Origin: Cellulomonas fimi
Lineage (GTDB): Bacteria; Actinomycetota; Actinomycetes; Actinomycetales; Cellulomonadaceae
Assembly: GCF_012952065.1 (NCBI RefSeq)
Contig: NZ_JABCJJ010000025.1
Span: 1-38,317 of the forward strand
Reading direction: 5' to 3'
DNA: 38,317 bases
The position numbers and the translations under genes were made by a program. Below, one piece after another: positions 30,891 through 38,317 of this stretch. Every line of letters starts with the position of its first letter. The first letter of the stretch is position 1. Under the pieces are notes generated by a model that worked only from the letters and a program-made list of their open reading frames with translations, was not told the origin of the DNA and searched no databases.

Positions 30891-32713
30891 CGGCCGGCCC
30901 CGGCGTCGTCGTCCCGGGCCGGGCCCGTCGGTGGGGTGCCGGTGGGTGGGGTGCCGGTGGGTTCGGTGCCCGTCCCGGCCGGGCCCGGCACGCTGCCGCC
31001 CGCCGGGAGCGGCTGGGTCTCGCCGGACGGGCCCTCGGGGTCACGCAGGTGGGGACCGTCCGTCCCGGACCTGGGCGGGAAGAGCCCGGCGGGCGCCCCC
31101 TTGCCGTCCCAGCTGAGCAGGTTGACCCGAGCCTTGCGGGTGCTCGGGTCGGCCACGGTGTCCGTGGTCTGCCGCTGCCTGAGCATGTGGAAGTTCTCGA
31201 CCGCGATCGGGTCGTTCACGCCGGACCCCTCGCCGAACGGGCCGGAGCCGCCCATCCCTGGCCCGCCGTCGTAGTCGAGGCTGCACTCCGTGGCCAGCTC
31301 CTCGAGCCCGTGCGCCTGCTCCGCGTGGGCGCTCGGGATCACGTACCGCTCGTCGTACTTCGCGAGCGCAAGCAGCCGGTACATCTCGTACATCGACGCC
31401 TCGTCCATCCCCACCGAGGCCGGGATGGACGCGTCGGCATCCCGCCCCATGTTCAGGTCCCGCATGTACGACCGCATCGCCGCGAGCCGCTTGAGCACCG
31501 CGGTGACGGGCACGGTGTCGCCCGCGGTGAACAGCTCGGCCAGGTACTCGACCGGGATCCGGAGGGTGTCGATCGCGGCGAAGAGGTTCCCGGGGTCCTC
31601 GGCGTCCTCGCCGGTCTCGGCCACGACGTCGACCACCGGCGAGAGCGGGGGGATGTACCAGACCATCGGCATGGTGCGGTACTCGGGGTGCAGGGGGAGC
31701 GCGACCTCGTACTTGTTGATGAGCGCCCAGATCGGCGAGCGCTGCGCGGCCTCGACCCAGTCGCGCGGGATCCCGGCGGCCTCCGCCTCGCGGACGACCG
31801 CCGGGTCGTTCGGGTCGAGGAACACGCTGCGCTGGGAGGCGAGCAGCTCGCGCTCGTCGGTGACGGAGGCGGCTTCGAGCACCCGGTCGGCGTCGTACAG
31901 CACGAGGCCGATGTACCGCAGGCGCCCGACGCACGTCTCGGAGCACACCGTCGGCAGCCCGACCTCGATCCGCGGGAAGCAGAAGGTGCACTTCTCGGCC
32001 TTGCCGGTGCGGTGGTTGAAGTAGACCTTCTTGTACGGGCACCCGGTGACGCACTTGCGCCAGCCCCGGCACGCGTCCTGGTCCACGAGGACGATGCCGT
32101 CCTCGGACCGCTTGTAGATCGCCCCGGACGGGCAGGACGCCGCGCACGACGGGTTGAGGCAGTGCTCGCAGATGCGCGGCAGGTAGAACATGAAGGTCTG
32201 CTCGAACTCCAGCTTGACCTTGTCGGAGATCTTGGCGAGCACCGGGTCGGCCGCGGCAAGGGCCGGCGACCCGCCCAGGTCGTCGTCCCAGTTGGCGCTC
32301 CAGGTGACGTTCATGTCCTGACCGCTCAGGAGCGACTTCGGCCGGGCGACCGGCGTGTGCTCCTGGAGCGGCGCGTTCGTGAGGTTCTCGTAGTCGTAGG
32401 TCCACGGCTCGTAGTACTCGTCGATCGACGGCTGCTTGGGGCTCGCGAAGATCGTCATGAGGTTCTTCAGGCGCCCGCCCGCCTTGAGCCGCAGCCGGCC
32501 GTTCTTCGTGAGGGTCCAGCCGCCCTCCCACTTCTCCTGGTCCTCGTAGGTGCGGGGGTACCCCTGGCCCGGCCGCGTCTCGACGTTGTTGAACCACACG
32601 TACTCGGTACCGGTCCGGTTGGTCCACGCCTGCTTGCACGTGACCGAGCACGTGTGGCACCCGATGCACTTGTCGAGGTTCATCACCATCGACATCTGCG
32701 CCATGACCCTCAT
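30887..32713 (-). CDS. narH: Respiratory nitrate reductase beta subunit (Fe-S protein)
   Basis: NarH carries electrons from NarI to NarG through three [4Fe-4S] and one [3Fe-4S] cluster. ATG 32713 is chosen for GGGAG upstream, and it places the first cluster cysteines at 16, 19, 22 and 26 (CIGCHTCSVTC), as in E. coli. Further clusters are in CEHCLNPSCAASC, CRGWRKCVTGCPYKK (tryptophan at the [3Fe-4S] position), KCTFC and CSETCVGR. At 608 residues it is about 100 longer than E. coli NarH (about 512). The excess includes a Gly/Pro tail with an EPTGTPPTGTPPTG repeat. It starts 31 bases after narG. Confidence 0.97.
   Translation of the reverse strand: MRVMAQMSMVMNLDKCIGCHTCSVTCKQAWTNRTGTEYVWFNNVETRPGQGYPRTYEDQEKWEGGWTLTKNGRLRLKAGGRLKNLMTIFASPKQPSIDEYYEPWTYDYENLTNAPLQEHTPVARPKSLLSGQDMNVTWSANWDDDLGGSPALAAADPVLAKISDKVKLEFEQTFMFYLPRICEHCLNPSCAASCPSGAIYKRSEDGIVLVDQDACRGWRKCVTGCPYKKVYFNHRTGKAEKCTFCFPRIEVGLPTVCSETCVGRLRYIGLVLYDADRVLEAASVTDERELLASQRSVFLDPNDPAVVREAEAAGIPRDWVEAAQRSPIWALINKYEVALPLHPEYRTMPMVWYIPPLSPVVDVVAETGEDAEDPGNLFAAIDTLRIPVEYLAELFTAGDTVPVTAVLKRLAAMRSYMRDLNMGRDADASIPASVGMDEASMYEMYRLLALAKYDERYVIPSAHAEQAHGLEELATECSLDYDGGPGMGGSGPFGEGSGVNDPIAVENFHMLRQRQTTDTVADPSTRKARVNLLSWDGKGAPAGLFPPRSGTDGPHLRDPEGPSGETQPLPAGGSVPGPAGTGTEPTGTPPTGTPPTGPARDDDAGAGR
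30930..30962. repeat. 15-bp tandem repeat inside the 3' end of narH
   Basis: GGTGGGGTGCCGGTG occurs twice head to tail, followed by a partial third copy. On the coding strand it encodes the TGTPP repeat of the NarH C-terminal tail. Length variation would change only this disordered tail. Confidence 0.7.
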
Positions 32714-32744
32714 GCGGCACTCCCTGCTTCGCTCGTCGCGCCCA

Positions 32745-35700
32745 TCAGTACCGGACCTCCTGCTCACGGCGGCGGATGACGGTGACCTCGTCGCGCTGGT
32801 TTCCCGTCGGACCGAGGTAGTTGAACGCGTACGACAGCTGCGCGTACCCGCCGATCAGGTGGCTCGGCTTGATGAGGAGGCGGGTCAGGGAGTTGTGGAT
32901 GCCGCCGCGTCGCCCGGTGGTCTCCGTGAGCGGGACGTCGATCAGCCGGTCCTGGGCGTGGTACATGTACACCGTCCCCTCCGGCATCCGGTGCGACACG
33001 ATCGCCCGCGCGGCCACGACGCCGTTGCGGTTGACAGCCTCGATCCAGTCGTTGTCCGCGATCCCGACCTTGGCGGCGTCCTTGTCGCTCATCCAGACCG
33101 TCGGGCCGCCGCGCGACAGCGACAGCATGAACAGGTTGTCCTGGTACTCGGAGTGGATGGACCACTTGTTGTGCGGCGTCAGGTACCGCACCGTGACCCC
33201 GAGCGCCCCCGTCTCGCCGATCTGCGGCTCGCCGAACAGCGCCGACATGTTGAGCGGCGGCCGGAAGACGGGCAGCCCCTCCCCGAGCTCGGTCATCCAG
33301 TCGTGGTCGAGGTAGAAGTGCTGCCGGCCCGTGAGCGTGTGCCACGGCTTGAGCCGTTCGACGTTGATCGTGAACGGCGAGTACCGACGCCCGCCGTGCT
33401 CCGTCCCGGACCACTCGGGCGACGTGATGACGGTGGTCGGGGCCGCCTGGGTGTCGGCGAACGTGACCTGCTTGCCCTCGTGCTCGGCCGCGAGGTCGGC
33501 CATCCCGGTGCCCGTGCGCTTCTCGAGCGTGTGGAAGCCCTGCGTCGCCAGGCGGCCGTTGGTCGTCCCGGAGAGCGCGAGGATCGCCTCGCACACGTGC
33601 ACGTCGCGGTTGAGCAGCGGCCGGCCGTCCGCGGGGCTCCCGGGCGCGCGCGCGATGCCGTTCTTGCGCGCCAGGTACTCGACCTCCTTGTCGACCGTGA
33701 AGGTCACGCCCTTGGTCGTGGCGCCCAGGGTGTCGAGGAGCGGGCCGAGGGTCGCCATCTTCGCCGCGACCGCCCCGTAGTCGCGCTCGACGACGACGAG
33801 CTTCGGCATGGTCCTCCCCGGCACCGGCTCGCACTCGCCGGCCTTCCAGTCGAGCACCCGGCCGTGCGGGTTCGCCATCTCGTCGGGGGTGTCGTGCGTG
33901 AGCGGGACCGCGACGACGTCCTTGCGGACGCCGAGGTGCCGCTGGGCGAGCTCGCTGAACCGGCGGGCGATCGCGTGGAACGCGTCGAAGTCCGTCCGGG
34001 ACTGCCACGGCGGTGCGATCGCGGGGCTGAACGAGTTGACGAACGGGTGCATGTCGGTGGTGTTGAGGTCGTACTTCTCGTACCAGGTGGCCGCAGGGAG
34101 CACGACGTCCGAGTACACGGTCGTGCTCGTCATCCGGAAGTCCAGCGACAGCAGCAGGTCGAGCTTCCCGGTCGGCGCCTCCTCGTGCCAGACGACGTCG
34201 CGTGGCCGGCTGCCGGTCGGCGCCTCGGTGGCCTGGAGGTTGGAGTCGGTGCCGAGCAGGTGCTTGAGGAAGTACTCGTTGCCCTTGCCCGACGACCCGA
34301 GCAGGTTCGCGCGCCACACGGTGAGGACCCGCGGGAAGTTCGCGGGGGAGTCCGGGTCCTCGGCCGCGAACCGCAGCCGCCCCTCGGTGAGCGCGCGGGG
34401 GACGTACTCACCGACCGGTTGGCCCGCCGCCTCGGCGTCGTCCGCGAGGTCGAGAGGGTTCCGGTCGAACGTCGGGTAGGACGGCATCCACCCCATCCGT
34501 GCCGACTGCGCGATCACGTCCGCGGTCGACTTGCCGGCGAGCTGCCCACCCGCGGTCGCGGCCGAGAGGGTGTCGGCGCTGAACGGGTCGTAACGGAACT
34601 GGTTGGTGTGCAGGTACCAGTACGCCGTCTGGATCATCGTGCGCGGCGGCCGCGACCAGTCGAGCGCGTTCGCGTAGTGCGAGTGGCCGGTGACGGGCCG
34701 CACCTTCTCCTGGCCGACGTAGTGCGCCCAGCCGCCGCCGTTGACGCCCTGGCACCCGGTGAGCGTGGTCAGCGTGAGGAACGCGCGGTAGATGGTGTCG
34801 GAGTGGAACCAGTGGTTGGTTCCCGCACCCATGATGATCATCGAGCGGCCGCGGGACTCCTCGGCGTTCGCCGCGAACTCCCGCCCGATCCGCTCGGCCT
34901 TGTGCGCGGGCACGCCGGTGAACTGCTCCTGCCAGGCGGGCGTGCACGGCTGCGAGGCGTCGTCGTACCCGGTGGGCCAGGTGCCCGGGAGCCCGGGACG
35001 CCCGACGCCGTACTGGGCGAGGAGGAGGTCGAGGACCGTGGTGACGAGGTGGCCGCCGACACGGCGGACGGGCACGCCGCGCCGGATCGTGCCCGGCGCG
35101 CCGTCCAGGGAGTCGAACCGCGGCAGGTCGACCTCGACCGCCTCGAGCGGTGTCCCGGCCGTGGGGTCGTGCGCGCTGAGCAGCGGGTCGACGTCGCCCA
35201 GCTCGAGGTTCCAGCGGCCGGCGCCCTGCTCGCCGTAGTGGAACCCGAGCGAGCCGCCGGGGACGACCGGCTTGCCGGTCCGCGCGTCGATCAGCACCGT
35301 CTTGAACTGGGCGTTCTCGCTCGTCGCCTCGGCGCCCGGGAGGTCCGCCGCGGTGAGGAACTTGCCCGGGACGTGCGCGCCGTCGTGCTCGTCGAGCCGA
35401 ATCAGGAACGGCAGGTCCGTGTACCGCTGCACGTAGTCGGTGAAGTACGGCACCTGCCGGTCGACGAAGAACTCGCGGAGGATCACGTGGCCCATCGCCA
35501 TGGCGAGGGCTCCGTCGGTGCCGGGCTGGGCGGCGAGCCACTCGTCGGCGAACTTCACGTTGTCCGCGTAGTCGGGCGAGACCGCCACGACCTTCTGGCC
35601 GCGGTAGCGCGCCTCGGTCATCCAGTGCGCGTCCGGGGTGCGCGTCACGGGCAGGTTCGAGCCCCACATGATGAGGTACCCCGCGTCCCACCAGTCGCCG

Positions 35701-36473
35701 GACTCCGGGACGTCGGTCTGGTCACCGAACACCTGCGGTGACGCGACCGGCAGGTCGGCGTACCAGTCGTAGAACGAGAGCATCGGGGCGCCGATCAGCG
35801 AGTGGAACCGCGCGCCCGCCCCGTGCGACACCATCGACATGGCCGGGATGGGGGAGAAGCCCGCGATCCGGTCCGGGCCGTACGCCCGGATGGTGTGCAC
35901 CTGGGCCGCGGCGACCATCTCGACGGCCTCGTCCCACGTGGCCCGCACGAGGCCGCCCTTGCCGCGTGCGGACTTGTACCGGCGCGAGGCCTCGGGGTCG
36001 TCGACGATGCTCGCCCACGCCGTGACCGGATCCCCCGTGCGGGCCTTCGCCTCGCGGTACATGTCGAGGAGCAGCCCCCGCACGTACGGGTACCGGATCC
36101 GCGTCGGGGAGTAGGTGTACCAGCTGAAGGCGGCGCCACGGGGGCAGCCGCGGGGCTCGTACTCGGGGCTGTCCGGGCCGACCGAGGGGTAGTCGGTCTG
36201 CTGCGACTCCCACGTGATGATGCCGTCCTTGACGTAGACCTTCCACGAGCACGACCCGGTGCAGTTGACGCCGTGCGTCGAGCGCACCACCTTGTCGTGG
36301 CTCCACCGGTCCCGGTAGAAGCCGTCGGCGTCGCGGCCGCCGATCTGGTGCAGGGTCCGCAGGTCGGCCGAGATCTCGCTCTTCTGGAAGAACCGGCGCG
36401 TCCTCAGCAGCGCCTCGGTCACACCTCCGTCCAGGCCCGGTGCGGTCGTGGGGTGGTCGTCCTGGAGTGTCAC
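32745..36473 (-). CDS. narG: Respiratory nitrate reductase alpha subunit
   Basis: NarG is the catalytic subunit: it reduces nitrate to nitrite at a Mo-bis-MGD centre on the cytoplasmic face. At 1242 residues it matches the family length. The N-terminal [4Fe-4S] site has the NarG-type His ligand: H67, C71, C75 and C110 (STHGVNCTGSCSWK and RGCPRG). Mo-cofactor segments include IMWGSNLPVTRTPDAHW and MIIMGAGTNHWFHSDTIYR. There is no Tat leader apart from the vestigial RRFFQK sequence, as in other cytoplasm-facing NarG. GTG 36473 follows AGAGGA; longer starts are not needed. It is transcribed with narHJI, with narK 72 bases upstream. Confidence 0.97.
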   Translation of the reverse strand: MTLQDDHPTTAPGLDGGVTEALLRTRRFFQKSEISADLRTLHQIGGRDADGFYRDRWSHDKVVRSTHGVNCTGSCSWKVYVKDGIITWESQQTDYPSVGPDSPEYEPRGCPRGAAFSWYTYSPTRIRYPYVRGLLLDMYREAKARTGDPVTAWASIVDDPEASRRYKSARGKGGLVRATWDEAVEMVAAAQVHTIRAYGPDRIAGFSPIPAMSMVSHGAGARFHSLIGAPMLSFYDWYADLPVASPQVFGDQTDVPESGDWWDAGYLIMWGSNLPVTRTPDAHWMTEARYRGQKVVAVSPDYADNVKFADEWLAAQPGTDGALAMAMGHVILREFFVDRQVPYFTDYVQRYTDLPFLIRLDEHDGAHVPGKFLTAADLPGAEATSENAQFKTVLIDARTGKPVVPGGSLGFHYGEQGAGRWNLELGDVDPLLSAHDPTAGTPLEAVEVDLPRFDSLDGAPGTIRRGVPVRRVGGHLVTTVLDLLLAQYGVGRPGLPGTWPTGYDDASQPCTPAWQEQFTGVPAHKAERIGREFAANAEESRGRSMIIMGAGTNHWFHSDTIYRAFLTLTTLTGCQGVNGGGWAHYVGQEKVRPVTGHSHYANALDWSRPPRTMIQTAYWYLHTNQFRYDPFSADTLSAATAGGQLAGKSTADVIAQSARMGWMPSYPTFDRNPLDLADDAEAAGQPVGEYVPRALTEGRLRFAAEDPDSPANFPRVLTVWRANLLGSSGKGNEYFLKHLLGTDSNLQATEAPTGSRPRDVVWHEEAPTGKLDLLLSLDFRMTSTTVYSDVVLPAATWYEKYDLNTTDMHPFVNSFSPAIAPPWQSRTDFDAFHAIARRFSELAQRHLGVRKDVVAVPLTHDTPDEMANPHGRVLDWKAGECEPVPGRTMPKLVVVERDYGAVAAKMATLGPLLDTLGATTKGVTFTVDKEVEYLARKNGIARAPGSPADGRPLLNRDVHVCEAILALSGTTNGRLATQGFHTLEKRTGTGMADLAAEHEGKQVTFADTQAAPTTVITSPEWSGTEHGGRRYSPFTINVERLKPWHTLTGRQHFYLDHDWMTELGEGLPVFRPPLNMSALFGEPQIGETGALGVTVRYLTPHNKWSIHSEYQDNLFMLSLSRGGPTVWMSDKDAAKVGIADNDWIEAVNRNGVVAARAIVSHRMPEGTVYMYHAQDRLIDVPLTETTGRRGGIHNSLTRLLIKPSHLIGGYAQLSYAFNYLGPTGNQRDEVTVIRRREQEVRY

Positions 36474-36545
36474 GGGGTGCAGTCCTCTCGGGTGGCGCAG
36501 CGTTGACGGCCGGAGGTCGTGGAGGTCGCGGGATCGGCCCCGGGG

Positions 36546-37802
36546 TCAGTCCGGCCCGGCAGGCCGTGCCGAGCGGCGGACCGGCCCGCGCGTGAACACC
36601 GCGGTCCCGAGGCAGGCGAGGGCCAGGAGCGCCAGGCCCAGGCTGTAGTCGCCCACGACGTCGAACACGGCACCCATCACGAGCGGCGGCACGAAGCCGC
36701 CGAGCCCTCCGGCGGCACCGACCAGCCCGGTCACCGCACCAACCTTCTCCGGCGGCGCCATCCGGGCCACGAGGGCGAACGTCGCGCCCGACGCGCCCCC
36801 GAGACACGCCGCCAGCCCGAGGAACGCGACCGTCCCGATCGGGATCAGGGGAAGCTCGAGTGCCGCGACCGCGGCGAGCACCGCCGCCCCGACGAAGAAG
36901 ACGGTCAGGACGCCGACGGCGTCGTACCGGTCGCAGAGCGCGCCGCCCACCGGTCGCATGGCGACCGCGAGCACCACGAACCCCGCGGTGCGCATGGCGG
37001 CGTCGTTCGGGTCGAGCCCGAACGCGTTGATGAGGTAGGTCGGCAGGTAGACGCTGAACGCGACGAAGCCGCCGAACCCGATCGCGTAGAGCAACGAGAG
37101 CTGGCCGGTCGCGGGGAGCTTCGCCGTGGTCCACGTGCGTGCCAGGAACGAGCCCCGGCGGACCGACCTGCCGGGGGCGTCACGCAGGAGCGCCGCCCCG
37201 ACGAGCGCGTACACGAACAGGAGTGCGGCGACCAGCAGGAACGGGGCCTCGGGCCCGACCGACTCGGTGATGCGCACGGTGGTGAAGGCGGAGATCGCCG
37301 TGCCGCCCATGCCGATGCCGAAGATCCCCAGAGCCGTTCCGCGGCGTTCCGGCGGGTACCACGCGTTCACGAGCGGCACGCCGACCGCGAACGCCGTCCC
37401 GCCCAGGCCGAGGAAGAACCCGCCGATCAGCATCGCGACGTAGCTCTCGGCGACGAGACCGACGAAGAGCACGGGGAGCACCGTGATGAGGCTGACCGCG
37501 GGGAACATGACACGGGCGCCGACGCGATCGGTCAGCGCGCCGATCGGGATGCGGCCGACCGAGCCCACGATGACCGGGACCGCGACGAGTGCCGATTGCT
37601 GGAAGCCAGTGAGCTCGAGCTGGCGGCCGTACGCGGCGCCGAGCGGGCTGATGAGCGCCCAGGCCCAGAAGTTGACCATGAAGCCGACGGTCGCGAGAAG
37701 GAGGATCCGACTCGGGCTCGCACCGGTGGCCGTGTCGCGAGGGCTCGCCGGGCTCGTCGCGGCGCCCGTCGCCGGGTCTGATCGTCGTCGATCCGTGGCC
37801 AC
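36546..37802 (-). CDS. narK: Nitrate/nitrite transporter (MFS, NarK type)
   Basis: This inner-membrane porter of the NNP family brings in nitrate and/or exports nitrite for the reductase encoded downstream. About twelve hydrophobic helices are present. Nitrate-signature segments are FFLGLGGTAFAVGVPLVNAW with WYPPERRGTALGIFGIGMGG, and ACLGGASGATFALVARMAPP with VGAVTGLVGAAGGLGGFVPP. GTG 37802 is preferred because GGGGGG lies six bases upstream and the extra residues from ATG 37868 look like leader sequence; that longer start (440 residues) remains possible. TACGTT at 37858-37863 (reading leftward) could then be a -10 box. Confidence 0.93.
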   Translation of the reverse strand: MATDRRRSDPATGAATSPASPRDTATGASPSRILLLATVGFMVNFWAWALISPLGAAYGRQLELTGFQQSALVAVPVIVGSVGRIPIGALTDRVGARVMFPAVSLITVLPVLFVGLVAESYVAMLIGGFFLGLGGTAFAVGVPLVNAWYPPERRGTALGIFGIGMGGTAISAFTTVRITESVGPEAPFLLVAALLFVYALVGAALLRDAPGRSVRRGSFLARTWTTAKLPATGQLSLLYAIGFGGFVAFSVYLPTYLINAFGLDPNDAAMRTAGFVVLAVAMRPVGGALCDRYDAVGVLTVFFVGAAVLAAVAALELPLIPIGTVAFLGLAACLGGASGATFALVARMAPPEKVGAVTGLVGAAGGLGGFVPPLVMGAVFDVVGDYSLGLALLALACLGTAVFTRGPVRRSARPAGPD

Positions 37803-37940
37803 CGTCGGCCCCCCTGTCAGTGGTTCCAGCCTCGCGGTGAAATCAGTGAGCTGCCGAGAACGTAGCATCGACGAGGTCCCGCAGGGGGCCGGAAGTCCCA
37901 GGTGGGTCGCCGGGTGCGCGGGTGGTGCCCGTCGGCGGTG

Positions 37941-38138
37941 CTACGCCGAGACGGCGAGCTCGTGCTGCAGCGTGCCGGCGACGGCTGCGTCGTCGGAGCA
38001 CTCGTCGAGCAGCACGAGCGCTCCGTCGCCGCCGTCCTCGTCCGGGAGGTACACGGCCCGCTGCCCGCACGAGCACACCAGCTCGAGCCAGCCGTCGTCG
38101 TCGAAGTAGACACATGCGTGAGGTCGGTTCACAGCCAT
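37941..38138 (-). CDS. Small CxC protein, 65 aa
   Basis: This short acidic protein is of unknown function: MAVNRPHACVYFDDDGWLEL, then VCSCGQRAVYLPDED, then GGDGALVLLDECSDD. Three cysteines, at H-A-C and C-S-C, could bind a metal such as zinc, or form a redox pair. ATG 38138 is selected because a TACCGT -10 box lies six bases upstream with no ribosome-binding site, as in a leaderless mRNA; longer frames upstream lack such support. It is monocistronic and upstream of narK in the same direction, about 140 bases away. Confidence 0.65.
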   Translation of the reverse strand: MAVNRPHACVYFDDDGWLELVCSCGQRAVYLPDEDGGDGALVLLDECSDDAAVAGTLQHELAVSA

Positions 38139-38144
38139 GTCGCG

Positions 38145-38150
38145 ACGGTA
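38145..38150 (-). promoter_or_regulatory. -10 box of a likely leaderless gene
   Basis: On the minus strand TACCGT lies exactly six bases before ATG 38138 (spacer CGCGAC), the same layout as at lysE. Confidence 0.45.
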
Positions 38151-38236
38151 GCCCGGGCCACCGACACTCCCCGCGGCGACATGCCGGTCCCGGCTGAGCA
38201 TTTGAGCGCCCTGCGGGCGCATCGTGGGTGGGGAAG

Positions 38237-38317
38237 ATGGCGCTGGGATGTGGCGGTTGCCTCGGGCTCGCCGGTGGGTTCATCGTGGTCGGGTCGGTCC
38301 CGGTCAACGCCGGAACG
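38237..38317 (+). CDS. Possible 5' end of a CDS cut by the window edge
   Basis: ATG 38237 opens a frame (MALGCGGCLGLAGGFIVVGS) that is still open at the last base. The hydrophobic start would suit a membrane or exported protein. GGGG lies upstream but close to the ATG. Only 27 codons are visible, so this is a weak call. Confidence 0.25.
   Translation, partial: MALGCGGCLGLAGGFIVVGSVPVNAGT

Noticed and set aside
37803-37940. FNR box (TTGAT-N4-ATCAA) ahead of narK
   Set aside because: Read on both strands, no convincing match; only a single TGAT-like half-site.
1-38317. CRISPR arrays, rRNA genes or complete tRNA genes
   Set aside because: None seen on either strand; the only tRNA sequence is the 3' half at 15817-15859.

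Overview
The window is very GC-rich DNA from an actinomycete; a Cellulomonas-like Micrococcales is my best guess. The basis is codon use, GTG/TTG starts, ATGA/GTGA gene overlaps, likely leaderless transcripts, and the gene content (narKGHJI, LysG/LysE pair, GAF-ANTAR regulator, paired CNNM transporters). No rRNA, intact tRNA or CRISPR array was seen.

Positions 1 to about 15860 look like accessory DNA. They open with an IS5-family transposase tail, then the debris of a Tad-type pilus locus: a 5'-truncated SAF gene, a ParA-like gene, and a cpaF whose 3' end is replaced by the last codons and end of an ISL3-family element. Directly after that IS end lies a headless phospholipase-D (HKD) gene. 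Next comes the most interesting region (3068-11086): a 1122-aa SNF2-type helicase on the + strand meets, tail to tail, a minus-strand set encoding a PD-(D/E)XK-like nuclease, a 697-aa protein ending in a GrpE-like domain, and a lidless Hsp70-like ATPase. I read this as a candidate chaperone-coupled DNA-processing or defence system. It is followed by four translationally coupled genes of unknown function, a tyrosine integrase, a 12-bp tandem repeat and the 3' half of a tRNA-Pro(GGG) gene at 15817-15859, which marks the right attachment site of an integrated element. The intact tRNA should lie to the left, outside the window.

From about 15860 rightwards the DNA looks like host chromosome: a terminator behind the attachment site; two coupled CNNM/CorC-type membrane proteins; a flavin monooxygenase; a LysG-like regulator divergent from a LysE amino-acid exporter; a zinc alcohol dehydrogenase; an FMN reductase; a GAF-ANTAR regulator followed by a degenerate or frameshifted coupled ORF; an endonuclease/exonuclease/phosphatase-family hydrolase; a coiled-coil protein; and a VOC protein.

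The right end is a respiratory nitrate reductase cluster on the minus strand: narK (nitrate/nitrite transport), narG (Mo catalytic subunit), narH (Fe-S subunit), narJ (chaperone), narI (haem b membrane subunit) and a Crp/Fnr-type regulator, with overlapping or short junctions inside GHJI. A small CxC protein with a likely leaderless start and a possible cut-off ORF finish the window.
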